NCBI GenBank assembly: GCA_020466095.1
Contig: CM035806.1
Location: forward strand, 164,433,379-164,497,378
From: Chlorops oryzae
Taxonomy: Eukaryota > Arthropoda > Insecta > Diptera > Chloropidae
Reading direction: 5' to 3'
DNA: 64,000 bases
Under the pieces are notes generated by a model. That model saw only the letters and a list, made by a program, of their open reading frames with translations, was not told where the DNA came from and made no database searches. Positions 12,110 to 25,124 of this stretch are shown here, piece after piece; position 1 is the stretch's first letter, and each line of letters opens with the position of its first letter. Made by a program: the position numbers and the translations under genes.

Positions 12110-12220
12110 GGGACCAATATATGGGTCCGCTTAACAGAGGTGTCCGCTTAAGAGTGAACTATTTATTTGAGAAGCAGGTAGAGCACTGCCAAAAAGTGTC
12201 CGTAAGGAGTGAGTACACTG
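12110..12220. mobile_element. pogo-like MITE remnant
   Basis: It contains GGTGTCCGCTTAAGAG, AACTATTTATTTGAGAA, and the right end GTCCGTAAGGAGTGAG TACACTG followed by TA. It is related to 61162-61325. The left terminus is unclear. Confidence 0.6.
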
Positions 12221-12636
12221 TAGATACAAACAATGCATTTTAATTCACGAATGTTTTTGGAAAACTCTGGAATTGAATTTGAGTTCATTTATACCGGGAT
12301 TTTTTGCGCACTTAGCTGGAGTCATGTCTTGTTAAACAAATTAAAGGCCAAAAATAATTGATTGAAAAAAATAAAAATAAAATAAATAAAAAACAAATGG
12401 GAATTAAAGGGTTAGTAAAGGCATACAAATATTTATAGATCAGATTTTGTATATTCAGTGGCATACATATATTTTGTGTCTTCAATTTGATACATTCTCT
12501 ATTGTCGCCTTAAAAGGATTAAACTCGTCCAGGCATAGCTACTGTGAGTCCCTGTCTCTACACGGCGATCTCTATCTCTCTATCTCTAATGGTCAGTTCT
12601 TCTAGAAATGTAACAACTTCCGGTGAAGAAAAATTA

Positions 12637-12892
12637 TATATCGCACCTCCTCTTCTAAAGTGACACAACTCAAAATTTTTGAATTTTGAGTTATGATGTG
12701 GATCTTGTTCCTAAGTCACCTGTCTACCTGCAGGAAAAATTCCATTCCGTTTTTCCTATTATAAAAGGCCGAAAAAAAACCGTAATGCCTTTCGTCTTGC
12801 TGTGATTGACACTGCGATGCATTTTGTTTTTTGCGTTTTCTGAAAAATGAGAAATTTTGAGTTGTGTCACCTTAGAAGAGGAGGTCCGATAT
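12637..12892. mobile_element. TIR element with about 45-bp inverted ends
   Basis: The left end TCGCACCTCCTCTTCTAA and right end TTAGAAGAGGAGGTCCGA continue as inverted repeats through ACAACTCAAAATTT. Both ends abut TA. No coding frame is present. Confidence 0.72.
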
Positions 12893-13154
12893 GTTCATAG
12901 GAATTTTTTTTGGAGTAATATCAGAATATCGATGCATTCCTAATGAAAAGGCTTCTTAAGCATGGCTTTTCCTGTTCCTATTCGTGTTTGTGGATAAATT
13001 TTTTTCAAATTTAACTATTACAAAAAAAAAAAAAAACACTTTTCAAAACAAAATTAAATAACTTTTCCTTTTTCTTTTAAACTTTACATCCTTCGCGTCC
13101 TCTTCTTTACCAACACCGTCCAACGTCCTTCTCAACAAACTTCAACCTATGAAT

Positions 13155-13189
<35 letters not shown>

Positions 13190-13561
13190 GTATATGAATA
13201 TGACTATGACTATGAATATATGAATGTGCTTATGTATTTACTTGAACTAACAAACCAACCAACCTTTATTTGCCAACAACAATATCCGCCACAATTGCTA
13301 CATTAACAACCAACAACAATAATAATAATAATTCAACTCTAACAACAACCACATCGGAATGAACACATTTGCATTGGCAACAAAAAAAAAAAAAAATCAA
13401 AATTCAAACTCAAAATAATTGAAAACCGAAAACGAAAACAACAAATTTGTTTGAATTGAAAAAAAAAAAAAAAAACGAAACAAAACAAAAATATCCTTAA
13501 AAAAATTAAAACCAAAAACAAAATAAAAAAAAAACTCGCTAATGTGGATCAGTTCGTTCAG

Positions 13562-13746
13562 GTTGTGGGCTGAAGTCTTTCATGTTTCGGCAAGCGGTGC
13601 TGGTACCGTGAAATGGCAGCAAGTATCGGAAGATTTGGTTCCGGTCAACATAACATGTATCCAGGATTCCCCGGAATGCGTTTTCCATATAACTGCCTAC
13701 AATAGTCAGGTGGATAAAATACTGGACGTACGACTTGTCCAGCCGG
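13562..13746 (+). CDS. sif: SIF coding exon 2: EVH1-like domain, first half
   Basis: Encodes residues 36-98, from RLWAEVFHVSASGAG to DVRLVQPG. With exon 3 it makes an EVH1/WH1-like domain (about residues 36-137), a PH-fold module that in relatives binds proline-rich ligands. The Trp of TVKWQQ and the strand-like segments VNITCI, CVFHITAY and ILDVRLV fit that fold. The acceptor (TTCGTTCAG) and donor (CCGG then GTAAGT) are strong. The exon enters in phase 2 and leaves in phase 1 (first base of a Gly codon). The sequence is almost the same as I recall for Drosophila SIF type 1. Confidence 0.95.
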
Positions 13747-13988
13747 GTAAGTGTACACCTCTTTAAACCTGTGCTTTCGGTCATTTCGCTGGCAGGATTG
13801 CGTCACCAAACGTTGCGCGAACGTATTGAACGTGCAACGCATGTACATAATACATATATTGCTCGTTCCATGCATTCTGGCAACGCTTTCGTGTTATCGC
13901 ACGTCCTTTTCACGCTTATGATCTTACAAAATTTATGCGAATTTCCAAAGAAAAATGAAAAATATATAAAATTTCTGCTCTATTCCAG
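13747..13988 (+). other. sif: sif intron 2
   Basis: A 242-base intron, GTAAGT to TATTCCAG. No repeat or other feature is seen. Confidence 0.9.
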
Positions 13989-14107
13989 GCACACGTATCG
14001 GCCAAGCGTCTGAATGTTTTGTCTACTGGAAAGATCCGATGACAAACGATACTTGGGGTCTAAATTTTACATCACCGATCGATGCTAAGCAATTTCGTGA
14101 ATGTTGT
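13989..14107 (+). CDS. sif: SIF coding exon 3: EVH1-like domain, second half
   Basis: Encodes residues 98-137: TRIGQASECFVYWKDP, then WGLNFTSPIDAKQFRECC. The pattern W-K-D...WGLNF-S..(D/E)A..F is the hallmark C-terminal half of EVH1 domains (Ena/VASP-like), with the final helix carrying AKQF. The acceptor is TATTCCAG. The donor GTAAGT directly follows the second Cys codon of ECC, so the exon ends in phase 0. Both neighbouring junctions restore the frame without gaps. Confidence 0.95.
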
Positions 14108-14514
14108 GTAAGTAGTCTTTAACGGATCGGCAAAGCAAGAGTTCCCAGGCAATAGATTAAAGGAAACAATTGAAAAAAAAATTTGAAAGTTTTGCGAAAA
14201 GCAGCAAAACAAAATTTTATCATTCGAATAAACCAAAACAAATCGAAATCGAAACAAAAGAAAAACATTAAAAACTATAAAACAACAACAAAAACAAAAA
14301 AAATGGCAAAAAAAAAACATGTTAGCTTGCTTTGCTAATACCGTGAAAGCAAGGTTCATTCCGTGCAAGATCTGGAAAAACCGTAAAAGAGATCATAATT
14401 CGCAACGAGACTCGTAAAAAAACAAAAAATAATTCCAATCACAAAGAAAAGTATGAATCTATACCTCAAAAAGGCATCCCCAGACATGTCATTTTCATAA
14501 AGAGAATTTCCAAA

Positions 14515-14551
14515 GTTACGCTACGTTACGCTACGTTACGTTTCGTTGCGT
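14515..14551 (+). repeat. GTTACGCTAC decamer tandem repeat
   Basis: About three and a half degenerate copies of a 10-bp unit. Confidence 0.85.
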
Positions 14552-15058
14552 TAAAGCTCAAAATCCAATATTGCGAGAGATCGAGGCAAAATATTTTGCG
14601 TGACGCATTTCCATCTCCAATGAGCAGGGATGCCCGCGGAGCAAGCTCAGGACTATTAGGGGCAAATGCCTGTGTACATACACAAAGGCAACAAGGCAAC
14701 TGAGAAATTCGAAACTGTTTAGTCTGAATCAGGCAGCGAACGAGCAAGACCATGTCGGATGAAGCAAAAAGGGAAGTGAAGGCGAAAAAGTTTCAGTAAT
14801 GGAAAACATGGTTTCAACGTAGTTTGGGCACCGTTCCATCTTATGCGCCGCGCAGATGATAGCGTTATTTCACCTCTAGTAATGCAATCTTTGAACCAAG
14901 TACCCATTTAATGAGCACCTACCGAGTACTCACAAAATTTATACGTTATCACTTGAGCTAAAATTTTAATTAAAAAAAATTTTTTTATGAACCAAAACTC
15001 GTACAAGCTTCTGGCTTCTCTCCTATGACAAATTTCGCTTTCAAATTTTATTTGAACA

Positions 15059-15967
15059 CAGTGTTGCCGTTTTAGTGACTTTCTCACTAGAACTAGAGTA
15101 ATTTTTGCACTGTCAGTGACAAAATTTTAATATTTGGTTGCTATGTAATTTTTCAGCGCCTTTCGTGGATTTTTGTTAACAAATATTAAGTGAGAAATAA
15201 GTGGCAATGAAGGGATATTTGCCCAGAAAGTCAATGTTATTTACGTTTTTATATAGAGTTTGTGAGCTCTTATAGAGAGCTGTGTAAAGGCAGCCAATTA
15301 TGGTAGTATTTGAAAAATTGTTGATTTATTACCACCAGATGGCCATTTCAAGCACTTTTCTCATCTTAGCGATTTTCTCGCAAGTAGATCAGCGTAATTT
15401 TTGCATTATTTTCTGAGATCGGTATATTTCCTTTTTTTCCTGATGACCTTAATGTGGCTTAAAAAGCTGTCTATTGAACGAGCATTCATCATATGTCTTA
15501 TTACAATGTTTTTACTTTTTTTTTTCTCTCTCCTGTGTTGTGCCTTGGGACTAGGGATGTCAAAATCTCGGGATATCCCGGGATCCCAGGATTAGTCCCG
15601 GTGGTTTTCTTGGCTATTCAACACAACCATAATATATATTTTCACTTCGACTAAACGATTTAACAGATTTAAACGATTTTGTCCGATTTTTTCTACGAAT
15701 TTAACGATTTATTAGTATTTTTTTTTTATATCCCGGGATCCCGGGATTGGCATGCCTACTTGGGAAATTCTTTCGGAAATTTTTTTTATATCTATTTCGT
15801 TTTTTTTTTTTTTTTTTTTGGTATCTTTAGAATCGGGGTTGAAAATGCCCTTTATAGACGCTAAATTTCAACGACTTCTGTCGACTTTTTAAGATCTTTA
15901 TTCTCTAGGATTAAGCGGAGTTTTGAAAAAGTTCTAGCGACTTGAGTTTTTTAGAACGGCAACACTG
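15059..15967. mobile_element. hAT-like element with nested insertion
   Basis: The ends CAGTGTTGCCGTT and AACGGCAACACTG are perfect inverted repeats. The flanks tttgaaca and tcggaacc agree at five of eight positions, a decayed duplication. It contains the younger element 15552-15758. No transposase frame is present. Confidence 0.68.
15552..15758. mobile_element. hAT-type MITE with CCCGGGATCC-rich ends
   Basis: The ends begin TAGGGATGTCAAAATC and TAGGCATGCCAATCCC, continuing into CGGGATCCCGGGAT palindromes. The flanks cttgggac and cttgggaa form an 8-bp duplication with one mismatch. Confidence 0.85.
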
Positions 15968-17447
15968 TCGGAACCCGTTCTATTGCATTAGTTTTAACGA
16001 GTACCCAATAGCGAGTACTCAAAAAATATCTACATCATTGATCGTTCATATTCGGCGACAAATCACCAGCACGGCGAGGGACGCACGGGGAAGAGAGGAA
16101 AACGCTCCCGTACCACATCCCCGAACGTCCCTTGCCATTAAACCAACTGTGACGCTGGTGATTTATCGCCTAATATAAGCAACGACTTACTCGTCAAACT
16201 GCCTAGCAACGAGAAATATTCAATTTTTCTCGAGCTTTTCTCGCTTCGAGATCTCGCAGTGCGATACATTGGAGTAATGCGTGCGTGCGAGAGAGAGAGA
16301 TACACTATTTTACCGTGGCCCTGAGCCATATATTGAAATTTGTGTGCGTCTCGCCTCGGCCTGTCGCAAAGCTGGATTTTGAGCTTTACTTTCATACAAA
16401 CGGAATAGGCAGACCAATTTTGATTCAAAAAAAAAAAAAAAAAATGAACATTTTAGAAATCCATAGCCTTTCAAGAATACCCCCGATCAGATATATTGCA
16501 GGCTTTTTAGTTCTCGCTTTGAATCCATACAATTATGATTATAAGAAATATGATTGATGAAGTCTGTAGTTACCTTTGAATTTATTTGACTTAACATTCA
16601 TTTAGACAACACAACGAAGAGCTTAATGATGAGCGCCTAAAGTTGTTCGATGCATTTATTTTATTCCCCTTCAAAGGACTCAAAGTGCGAGTTGGGCCAA
16701 AGGAAGATTGTTCCATTGAAAAAGTAAAAAAAAATATAGTCATTTAAAGCATCTAACATTACAGAACGAAAAAACGACTTAAAAAAGAAAATAATAATAA
16801 TCTTATTAATATATGTATTTATGCATTATGTTTTCTTAAGTGAGGTTATGCTAAGTAAAATCAAAAGTAATTAAGACTTCAATACTCATCGTTCGTTAAC
16901 GCCGCTTAAATTAACCACGAATTTACTTATTTCGTCAATTTCAGGTATATTACATTGTAAAGAAATACGTTAGTATTGTATCATTGAACTTACTTTATTC
17001 GTACTTTAACTTAAACTTATACTCCACTTAACGATCGACAACTTGAATTGCATTCTTTATAACAATAATATCAAAGCATATCGTGGGTGTTATGTGTCCT
17101 TGTTTTTTTTTTTTTTTTTAATAATTTATATTCATTATTCTGGAGTGTCGACGTATTCCAAAGAATTTTGTCACATTCCTGTAATTTTTTTTTTTTTTGC
17201 AATTCCCTTGGTGTATGTGTCCTTTTCTTCTTTTCTACTCGGATGCATTGAAATATTTTATTGTCTATTATATTAGCACACATATATGTATGTGTCCTGC
17301 CACCAAAATTTTTTCGATGTCCACAGACTTTATTCGTATGAACTTCATTAATCGTTTTTTTTTTTTTGTTGTCTTTTTGTTTTTTGTTAAATTATTCGCT
17401 GTGGTAACTTAGATTGAAGGGCAATTAGGCGATTTGGCATTACATAC

Positions 17448-17794
17448 CATAGCTGTTAAATAATGATTACTAATCGTAGATTATTTCTATTCAAAAGCGG
17501 AAATCATGGACTACGATTCTTTTCTTTTTGGCCAAATAATATATAATAATATATAATAATCAAATTATTACGATTACAAAGTAGTAATTAAATTGTAGTC
17601 ACGATTGATTGGGACTACGAAAAATAATCAAAATTAATTAAATAAATAATCCGGTTACTTTTGATGATTATTTTGATGACTTGATTAATTGTAATCAATT
17701 TCTAATCACAAATATCTCACATGCTTATAATTCTTTTTAAAATGTAATCTAATTGATTCGTAATCGTAATCGTAATCGCAATTGAACAGCTATG
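17448..17794. mobile_element. TIR element rich in GATTAC motifs
   Basis: The inverted ends CATAGCTGTT and AACAGCTATG enclose many direct and inverted copies of TAATCG/GATTAC. Target duplication is not evident. Confidence 0.6.
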
Positions 17795-17914
17795 TTAAAT
17801 ACATACATGCATACATACAACAATATACCTGCTAGGGATGCATTTGGTGGATTTGACGTTATAAAAAAAAAGAGACCTTTTACACTAGTGCACTAGTAGT
17901 AGTATTGTAGCACA

Positions 17915-17972
17915 ATAGATTCATTATGGGTCGCGGTGCGCACAGAGCCCCCCATCTAATAATAAGTGCACT
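17915..17972 (+). repeat. dispersed repeat, inverted partner at 29883-29941
   Basis: It contains CACAATAGATTCATTATGG, then CGGTGCGCACAGAGCCCCC and CTAATAATAA. The same block lies in reverse orientation in intron 6. Confidence 0.75.
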
Positions 17973-18335
17973 AGTTGTGGAACTCAATTCGCGCAATCGA
18001 AATGCGCGGAGGTAGAGAAAAATTACTCAAACTCGGTCAACCGTTCTGCGCTCTCTTTCGCACGTGTTATGCACATGAAATGAACTCTTAAAAGTAATAA
18101 AAATATAGAATTGACGGTCAATAATTGACTCGTGTAAAAGGGCTCAATCGCATTTACGATAAAACAAAGTCATAATAAAATTTTTTCTTCGGCATTAACC
18201 CATTCAGACCAGGCATGAAAACTTTTTCGACCAGAAATTTTAGGGGATAGGTTGTACTTATGATTGAGGATTAATGTTTGTAAACCTTCTATGCTAAAAA
18301 TGTTCAAAAAAGCTAGTCTATAGTCTTCGGTTAAT

Positions 18336-18703
18336 AGTGATCCTCATGCAGGTTGGCAAATAGCCCTCGTAAATTTTGCGATCGCAAATTTGCCAACGCT
18401 GCATGAACGCCCCTTCGAATGCACTTTGCAAAATTTTTTGTTTATTCATGTAAAACTTTTTTTTTGGAAAAAAGGCTTAAACTTATTTCACCTTACTTTT
18501 ACGGCTTATCAAACTTGATTGACTGTATAAATCAGGTCGAATCTGCTTTGCGAAAAATTTCCTTCGTTTTGCGAAGCAAAAACCAATGGGAAAGTTTGTC
18601 ACGCTTCGTAAAATTTCATCCATACAAAATTTTATGACAGTTGTTTTCCCATTTCGCAAAGTTTCCCATTTTGTAAAATTTGCGAACCTGCATGAGGACC
18701 ACT
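18336..18703. mobile_element. MITE, AGTGATCCTCATGCAGG ends, AAT duplication
   Basis: The left end AGTGATCCTCATGCAGG is mirrored by CCTGCATGAGGACCACT. AAT flanks both sides. The interior contains further palindromic TTTGCGAA/TTCGCAAA blocks. Confidence 0.78.
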
Positions 18704-18765
18704 AATATTTTTAACTGAAAAGCTCAAAAAATAGCCAAACAGCTATTAAATACGCTTTTGCTATT

Positions 18766-18892
18766 AGTGATACTCATGCAGTTTCGCAAATGCCTTCGCA
18801 ACTTTTCCCATCGTAAATTTTCATATAAATTTTGACAGTTGTGTGACAAATTTCTCATTTCCCACAATTTGCGAAGCTGCATGAGTCCCACT
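18766..18892. mobile_element. MITE, second copy, ATT duplication
   Basis: The ends AGTGATACTCATGCAG and CTGCATGAGTCCCACT are flanked on both sides by ATT. It is 127 bp and lies only 62 bp from the first copy. Confidence 0.78.
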
Positions 18893-19913
18893 ATTGTATC
18901 AATATAACTCTCAATGGAGCTGAAAGACCCGGTTTTGGCCACCTGAAGAGTTCTGGCCACTTTGAAAGTCTTCATAATTTCAGGTGTTAATTTTTAAGCC
19001 ACGCTTTTTGTTAGAAATCATTAAAAAAAAGTAACCTTTGCTATGGAATAGATTTTTTTTTTGCGAATATCAACTAAAAAAAAAAAATTTTTTTTTTTTC
19101 AAAATAAAGGTCATTTTGTGCCATTTCTGGTAATCACAAATAAAATGTGGAACGCTCAAAAATTGTTACTATACCTTCAGCCACTGTTTTATTATGGATT
19201 ATATTAAGCTATGAAATTTTCTGTGCCTAAATTAGAACTCCTTAAAAGCCCAAATTCTTAGAATAGGGGGGCAGTGGCCAAAATCGAGTCACCCACCCTA
19301 CCTAAAAAAAAAAAAAAAAAAAAAATGGAAATAACAAGGTAACTACTACATAACTAACGCACAATTTAAAGAGAAACCAGCACTTCTGAAAGCGTTAAAA
19401 AGAGGATGCATTAAATATCGATATCCCGAAGCGGTACACAGGGCCTTGATTTGGGGGGCTCAACCCTACTTCCAAACAGGAAAAAAAAAACCCGTCTGGT
19501 CGATATTGATTGCTTGAAATCTTTTCGCTTAGCAGTCTTTTGTTAGATAGACGAACATTTAACCCATGAACGGATATTTTTGGAACATTCTAGAAAAGAA
19601 AATTTTAGCAAAAGTTTTTTGATTTTTTATTTAACCTCACTAAATTATTATTTTGGGAGTATCGCAATCTGCTATTTCATCGTCAAAAACACACATCAAT
19701 GCATCCCTGGTAATACGGTATTACTAATACCAGCTTTCTCTTAATACAGTCCAGCTTTCGTTACTCAAATTATGATTATCCAAAAGAATTTTTCCGACTT
19801 AAAATGTTAAAGGAATTTTATTGGAAAACTCTGTATTGGAAGTCTAAAAAATCGATTGCCAATCGATGCAGTTCGAGCTATGGAAGTTCGATTGTATTAG
19901 TTATTTGAAAAAA

Positions 19914-20305
19914 CCCTGCAGGAAATGTCAATAGTGAATCTATAATCTTTCTCTACTGACTGCGTCAATAGTACTGCTGACCAGTTGAACCCGTCGCAAT
20001 GCTTTGCGTTATTGACATTTAACATTGAGTTGTCATTGAATGTCAACAGTAGACCGAAAAACTATTGACGAACTATTGACGACCTCTTGAAATCGGTACT
20101 ATTATATAGACAAAATGAGTACTCTTTCGCTTTATAATGAGACATGTTGTTGACATGGTCAATAAAGATGAACTCTATACCTCTTGACATTACAGTTTCT
20201 ATAATGACACCGCCCGTAAATACTGTTGACGTTGGAACTAGTTCTCTTGTCTATATTGACGTCAATATAGACATGGGGCCATATGGCGACAGGCTTCCTG
20301 CAGGG
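19914..20305. mobile_element. CCC-type TIR element B (392 bp)
   Basis: The ends CCCTGCAGGAA and TTCCTGCAGGG have AA on both flanks. The interior carries about a dozen TATTGAC/GTCAATA motifs in both orientations. There is no coding frame. Confidence 0.68.
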
Positions 20306-20327
20306 AAAATATAGAATATGCACAGAT

Positions 20328-20365
20328 ACACACACACACGCACACACACACACACACATACACGC
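20328..20365 (+). repeat. (CA)n microsatellite
   Basis: Interrupted CA dinucleotide run. Confidence 0.95.
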
Positions 20366-20864
20366 AGAAACCATTGCAATTCATAGGAGAAAGAACTGCA
20401 GCAGAATTTCCCAAAAAATTTTACTGCCTAGAAAATATTCCCCAAAAAAAAATCTTAGGGCCCAACTATGCTATGTTCAGTATAATAGAAAAATGATCAT
20501 GAATTTCCAAACACTTAACCCTCTAATGCCACAGTTTTTTTTTTTTTTTCAATGAAAAGTTCAGATTAGACTTTTTTCGGGTAGAAAAACACGAATCTGA
20601 AATATTTTTTTTTTTTTTTTTTTTTTGTAATCTGTTCGAAAAAGTCCTTCTAGAGACGGAGCCAGGAATTGGAGGGCTAAAAATTTTTTTTGGATTTTTT
20701 TATTATTTTGAAAAATCGAAATAAATTCCCTCGATAAATAAAAAACGATTTGAATTTTCATGTTCATGATACATACTTGCTTCTATTTTATTGAACACAG
20801 CTGTGCGTACGAACCTTCATTCATAATGAACTCTTCACATTTTGTTAACAAATTATTTATATAG

Positions 20865-20867
<3 letters not shown>

Positions 20868-20902
<35 letters not shown>

Positions 20903-20910
20903 GTATATTC
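20868..20910. repeat. (TA)n microsatellite
   Basis: TA run with GT interruptions, just before the element at 20921. Confidence 0.95.
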
Positions 20911-20920
20911 GGACAATATA

Positions 20921-21087
20921 CAGTGAAACCCCTACTATGAGGGCAGTTTCTTTAACTTGTTGGTCACACACAATGCGATTCGGTGCGAAAATGTCTTAAC
21001 AATGTATATGAAAACGGTACCGCAATGCAGCGTATCATACTTAACCTAACCGTAAACGTGTGCCCCTCATGGCGCGAGGTTTCACTG
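20921..21087. mobile_element. pogo/Tc1-type MITE
   Basis: The ends CAGTGAAACCCCTAC and GCGCGAGGTTTCACTG are flanked by TA on both sides. It is 167 bp with no coding frame. CAGTG ends with TA duplication fit the pogo/Tigger branch of Tc1/mariner. Confidence 0.8.
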
Positions 21088-21279
21088 TATTCTATAGTTC
21101 TGCATTTCAATTTCAGTTCGAATATAATTTCTTCTCCGAAAAAGTATGAACACTAAATTATTTATAAATTTTATATATTGTATTCTTTTATTTCTTTTCT
21201 CTTTCCCCCTTTGTGCATTGACAAATCAATCAACATAACAACTTCTCGTACAAAAATCACAATCAAAATTCTCTATATT

Positions 21280-21287
<8 letters not shown>

Positions 21288-21318
<31 letters not shown>
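21288..21318 (+). repeat. poly(T) run of 31
   Basis: Homopolymer. It could be the tail of a minus-strand retrosequence, but none is recognised beside it. Confidence 0.95.
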
Positions 21319-21319
<1 letters not shown>

Positions 21320-22077
21320 TTCTTTACTTTGAGAACGTGTTCGATGTGTAAATATTTGATTCCTCTACTCACAAACGCTCACAATCAATCAAAAAAAAAA
21401 AAATCAACACATTCCTGCAAAAAAAAAAAAAAAATTAAATTTTCTTCAATTTCTTCAATACTCTATGAAATGAATCGTTTTGCGGATCTTTTTGCGCCAT
21501 TCAAAATATAAACATACATACAAAAATATGTCCATGCATTTTTTGGATGTTGCAATTTTTTCCCCTTTGAAATGAACTGGCGAAAAAGAAAAACGCCAAA
21601 CGATTTAAGACCATTGCACGCATCCTTTACTACAATTCCCTATCCTATCCCATACATCCCTTACCTGAGCAAGAATAAAAAAAAAATCGCAGGGCAGAGA
21701 AGGGTTAAGAGTAGAATGGGAGAAGTGCATGAATGCAAGAAAGAAGGGAATAACACAAAGGGACGAAAGAAAGAGTTCAAAAATATAGGTCAATAGTTCG
21801 AGATGTAGTATTTTTCCGGAACTATTTGACACATACATATATACATATACTTATAAAGAGAGATATGCAGAGAAAATATTTATTAATTTATACCTACCTA
21901 AATACATATTGGTATCCTTGCTTCAAGTTAAGGACTCATTTCTTCTTGGAGTGTTGTTCTAAACGCTAATTCAGGATTTCAGTTAAGCTAGTCGACTAGA
22001 AACGAAGTTAACAGAAATTTTCTAAAGAATAGCTGATAAGCTCCATAAAAGAAATTAAAAGAATTCTAAATAGAATC

Positions 22078-22125
22078 ATATATACATATATATATATATA
22101 TATATTATATATAATATATACCTAT
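22078..22125. repeat. (TA)n microsatellite
   Basis: Imperfect TA repeat. Confidence 0.93.
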
Positions 22126-23984
22126 ATAAGAAGCCTATGAGTGTGTGTAAAACGTATGGTGCAGTGTATACACGGCGTTAGAAGGTTCCATGGAACATCC
22201 ATAGAAGAGTGGAAAAAGTCGATGAATATTCAAGATGATTTTTTCAATTTTGATTTCGCTCGGAAAATTTTAAGTTTTTTGCTTCAACTTAACCCTCTAT
22301 TGGATACGAACCCATGTACGGTTTTCTGTCAAAAACAAAAAAAAAACTTTTGGCAAACGATATAAGAATTATTTTTTGTGTCTTCCGAAACGAAATTTTT
22401 TCCGCTTTTTTGATGTCTTATGCACCAAAAAAAAAAAAAATTATTTATTTTAGGCAGAAAAGGATTAATAAAATTTTCCGCTTTTTTTTCATATTTACAA
22501 TTGAGGGTTAAAAAAAATTTTTTTTTTAAATATTTTATATATGCCTGGTTTCCAATTGCGCGAACAAAATATTAAACTCCTGGAATCAGGTATTAAAATT
22601 TCCTTTTCTTTCCAAGGGGGGGTTCTGCTTAGGGTCATAAAATGTCCATATAGCTTTTTATGTCTTTACAGAAGGGAGAGAAAATATGTGTATTCATATG
22701 TATTCGATTTTGGATTGAAGAACTTTAGAGATTAAGAGGATAGAGTCAACCCATGACATGACTTAAGATGAATATCAGGAGCGTTTGCATTGGGGCTCAC
22801 ACGCTCCTCCGAAATGTGACGAAGTTCGACAGAACAACGGGAAATTATTAAGAATAAAAATTTTACAGTGCCCAAAAACCTCAACCGAAATATTTTTCTG
22901 TCTACGCACCCGCATAATGACCATAGATTTGTCCATGTAGCAATGATAAATTTTCATTACTTCCGATAGAACTGTGCGTTTTTGGCTTCTATTTTCCCTT
23001 TTAAGGCATTAGTAGTGAATTCACTCAAAATGTTATTTTAAAATATTCTAAAAACAAAAACTTGCTCCCATGAGGTCCCATAAAAGCTTCCCTGACTCAT
23101 TTTCTGCTTTAAGACTACGCTAAAGATCATAAATGGCTTATAATTTAAACTGGCGATAGTGCCATATCCATCCCAGTAGGGAAAAAAGAGAGCTCAAAAA
23201 CGTGGCAGATTCCTGTTATACAGCACAGATGTAGTCCTGCCAATATGGGGGGAAAAATTTTATTTCTTCAGAGATTGCTTAATTGCTTTGCAACCAAGTC
23301 CCATTATTGTGGTTTTCTTTTTTATTATCTATTAATTAAGTAGTAATAAAAAGCCATATAAAAGAAGGGGACAGTCCCTCAATTAAGGAGCAGAAGAACC
23401 CCATTTATCATTTCATATAAGTCTACTATTTTTTTTGTAATGCAATGTGTTTTGCTTGAACGAGAAGAAATGATTGTGGAATGACTAATTCAGGATAAGA
23501 CGTTAATAAAGGATATAGCTTAGGCGGATAAATATTTCCGTAATTAACATATTCAAATAGATAAAAGATTATCTCAAATCAAAAATAGGATAAGTCGTTA
23601 GAATTCTTAGAATAGAATAAGTCACGAGAGAACAATATAAACATACATATATTATAACCCTTTCTATTTTTTCAAATTATTTTCTCGAGAAATTGTAGTC
23701 CTGCAATATCTGAGCTCCCCATAAGCACCTATCGTTCAGTACGCAGATATGAGTGTCGTTTTTTTTTTGTGTTTTTTTTTTTTTTTTTAATGCTTAAAGG
23801 GTAAGAAAATAAAACAGCACAAAAATAACTAAAAAAAAAAAAAATTAAATAAATGGGAAAATAAAAATGAATAAAAAATTAAATTAAAAAAAAAATACAA
23901 AAACAGATTTTAGAAAACAAACTGCACACACAGAACCTTGTTAATCCCAACCAACTAACCTAATGATAGTGCGACGTTTTACAG
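22126..23984. other. sif: intronic DNA without recognised features
   Basis: AT-rich sequence. The part near 23040-23155 repeats 5730-5900. Poly(T) occurs near 23760-23788 and poly(A) near 23831-23844. Confidence 0.45.
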
Positions 23985-24183
23985 TCGCCTTCTTTCAAAT
24001 TTTCACGAAAGGCCTCCTCGAGTTATTCGCTGAAATTGGATCCACCCGGGAAGGGGAAACTTAAGGCCAAACGAAAGCCACTCAGTACACCGGCATCGCC
24101 GTCGCGCGTGCGCAGCGAACCACAATGCACCTGCATGTCCGCCGAGCAGTATGCACGTTTGAGAAGCGATCCGAGAGTACGAG
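23985..24183 (+). CDS. sif: SIF coding exon 4
   Basis: Encodes residues 138-204. It opens SPSFKFSRKASSSYSLKLDP directly after the EVH1-like domain, continues through a basic segment (PGKGKLKAKRKP) and SPSRVRSEPQCTC, then MSAEQYARLRSDPRVRG. The acceptor is TTTTACAG and the donor CGAG then GTGAGG. It enters in phase 0 and leaves in phase 1. The strong match to remembered Drosophila SIF makes the assignment secure. No catalytic motif is present; the Ser- and Lys-rich stretch may be regulatory, which is inference. Confidence 0.95.
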
Positions 24184-24968
<785 letters not shown>

Positions 24969-25124
24969 GTTCATCCACATTGCCGCGCAATGTCGGCTCG
25001 CGTATCACCGATGCTGATGGACAGCCGAAAGTCGTGACGAACGCCACAAGCAGTACATCGCTCTACGATAATGTGGCTGGCGGCGGAGCCGGAGTTCAGT
25101 CGCTCTCGTCAGCCGCGGGCCAGG
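24969..25124 (+). CDS. sif: SIF coding exon 5
   Basis: Encodes residues 204-256: SSTLPRNVGSRITDADGQPK, then a Thr/Ser stretch, SLYDNVAGGGAG and SLSSAAGQ. The acceptor TATTGCAG and donor CAGG then GTAAGT are both strong. The length is 156 bases with phase 1 at both ends, so it could be skipped without breaking the frame. The in-frame ATG upstream at 24824 is intronic. It belongs to the flexible linker after EVH1. Confidence 0.92.

Larger units (their letters stand above)
11062..13561 (+). other. sif: sif intron 1
   Basis: A 2.5 kb intron with GTGAAT donor and TTCGTTCAG acceptor. It contains a hAT-type MITE, a pogo-like remnant, an inverted-repeat element and a (TA)n microsatellite near 13158-13188. 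The last 300 bases are rich in AAC and poly(A) runs. No further exon is seen. Confidence 0.8.
14108..23984 (+). other. sif: sif intron 3 (9.9 kb)
   Basis: The largest complete intron here, from GTAAGT after ECC to TTTTACAG. It holds a decamer tandem repeat, nested hAT elements, several MITEs, AT and CA microsatellites and poly(T) runs. No convincing internal exon was found. A CAG/GTATAT juxtaposition at 16944 follows a pyrimidine-rich stretch. Confidence 0.85.
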
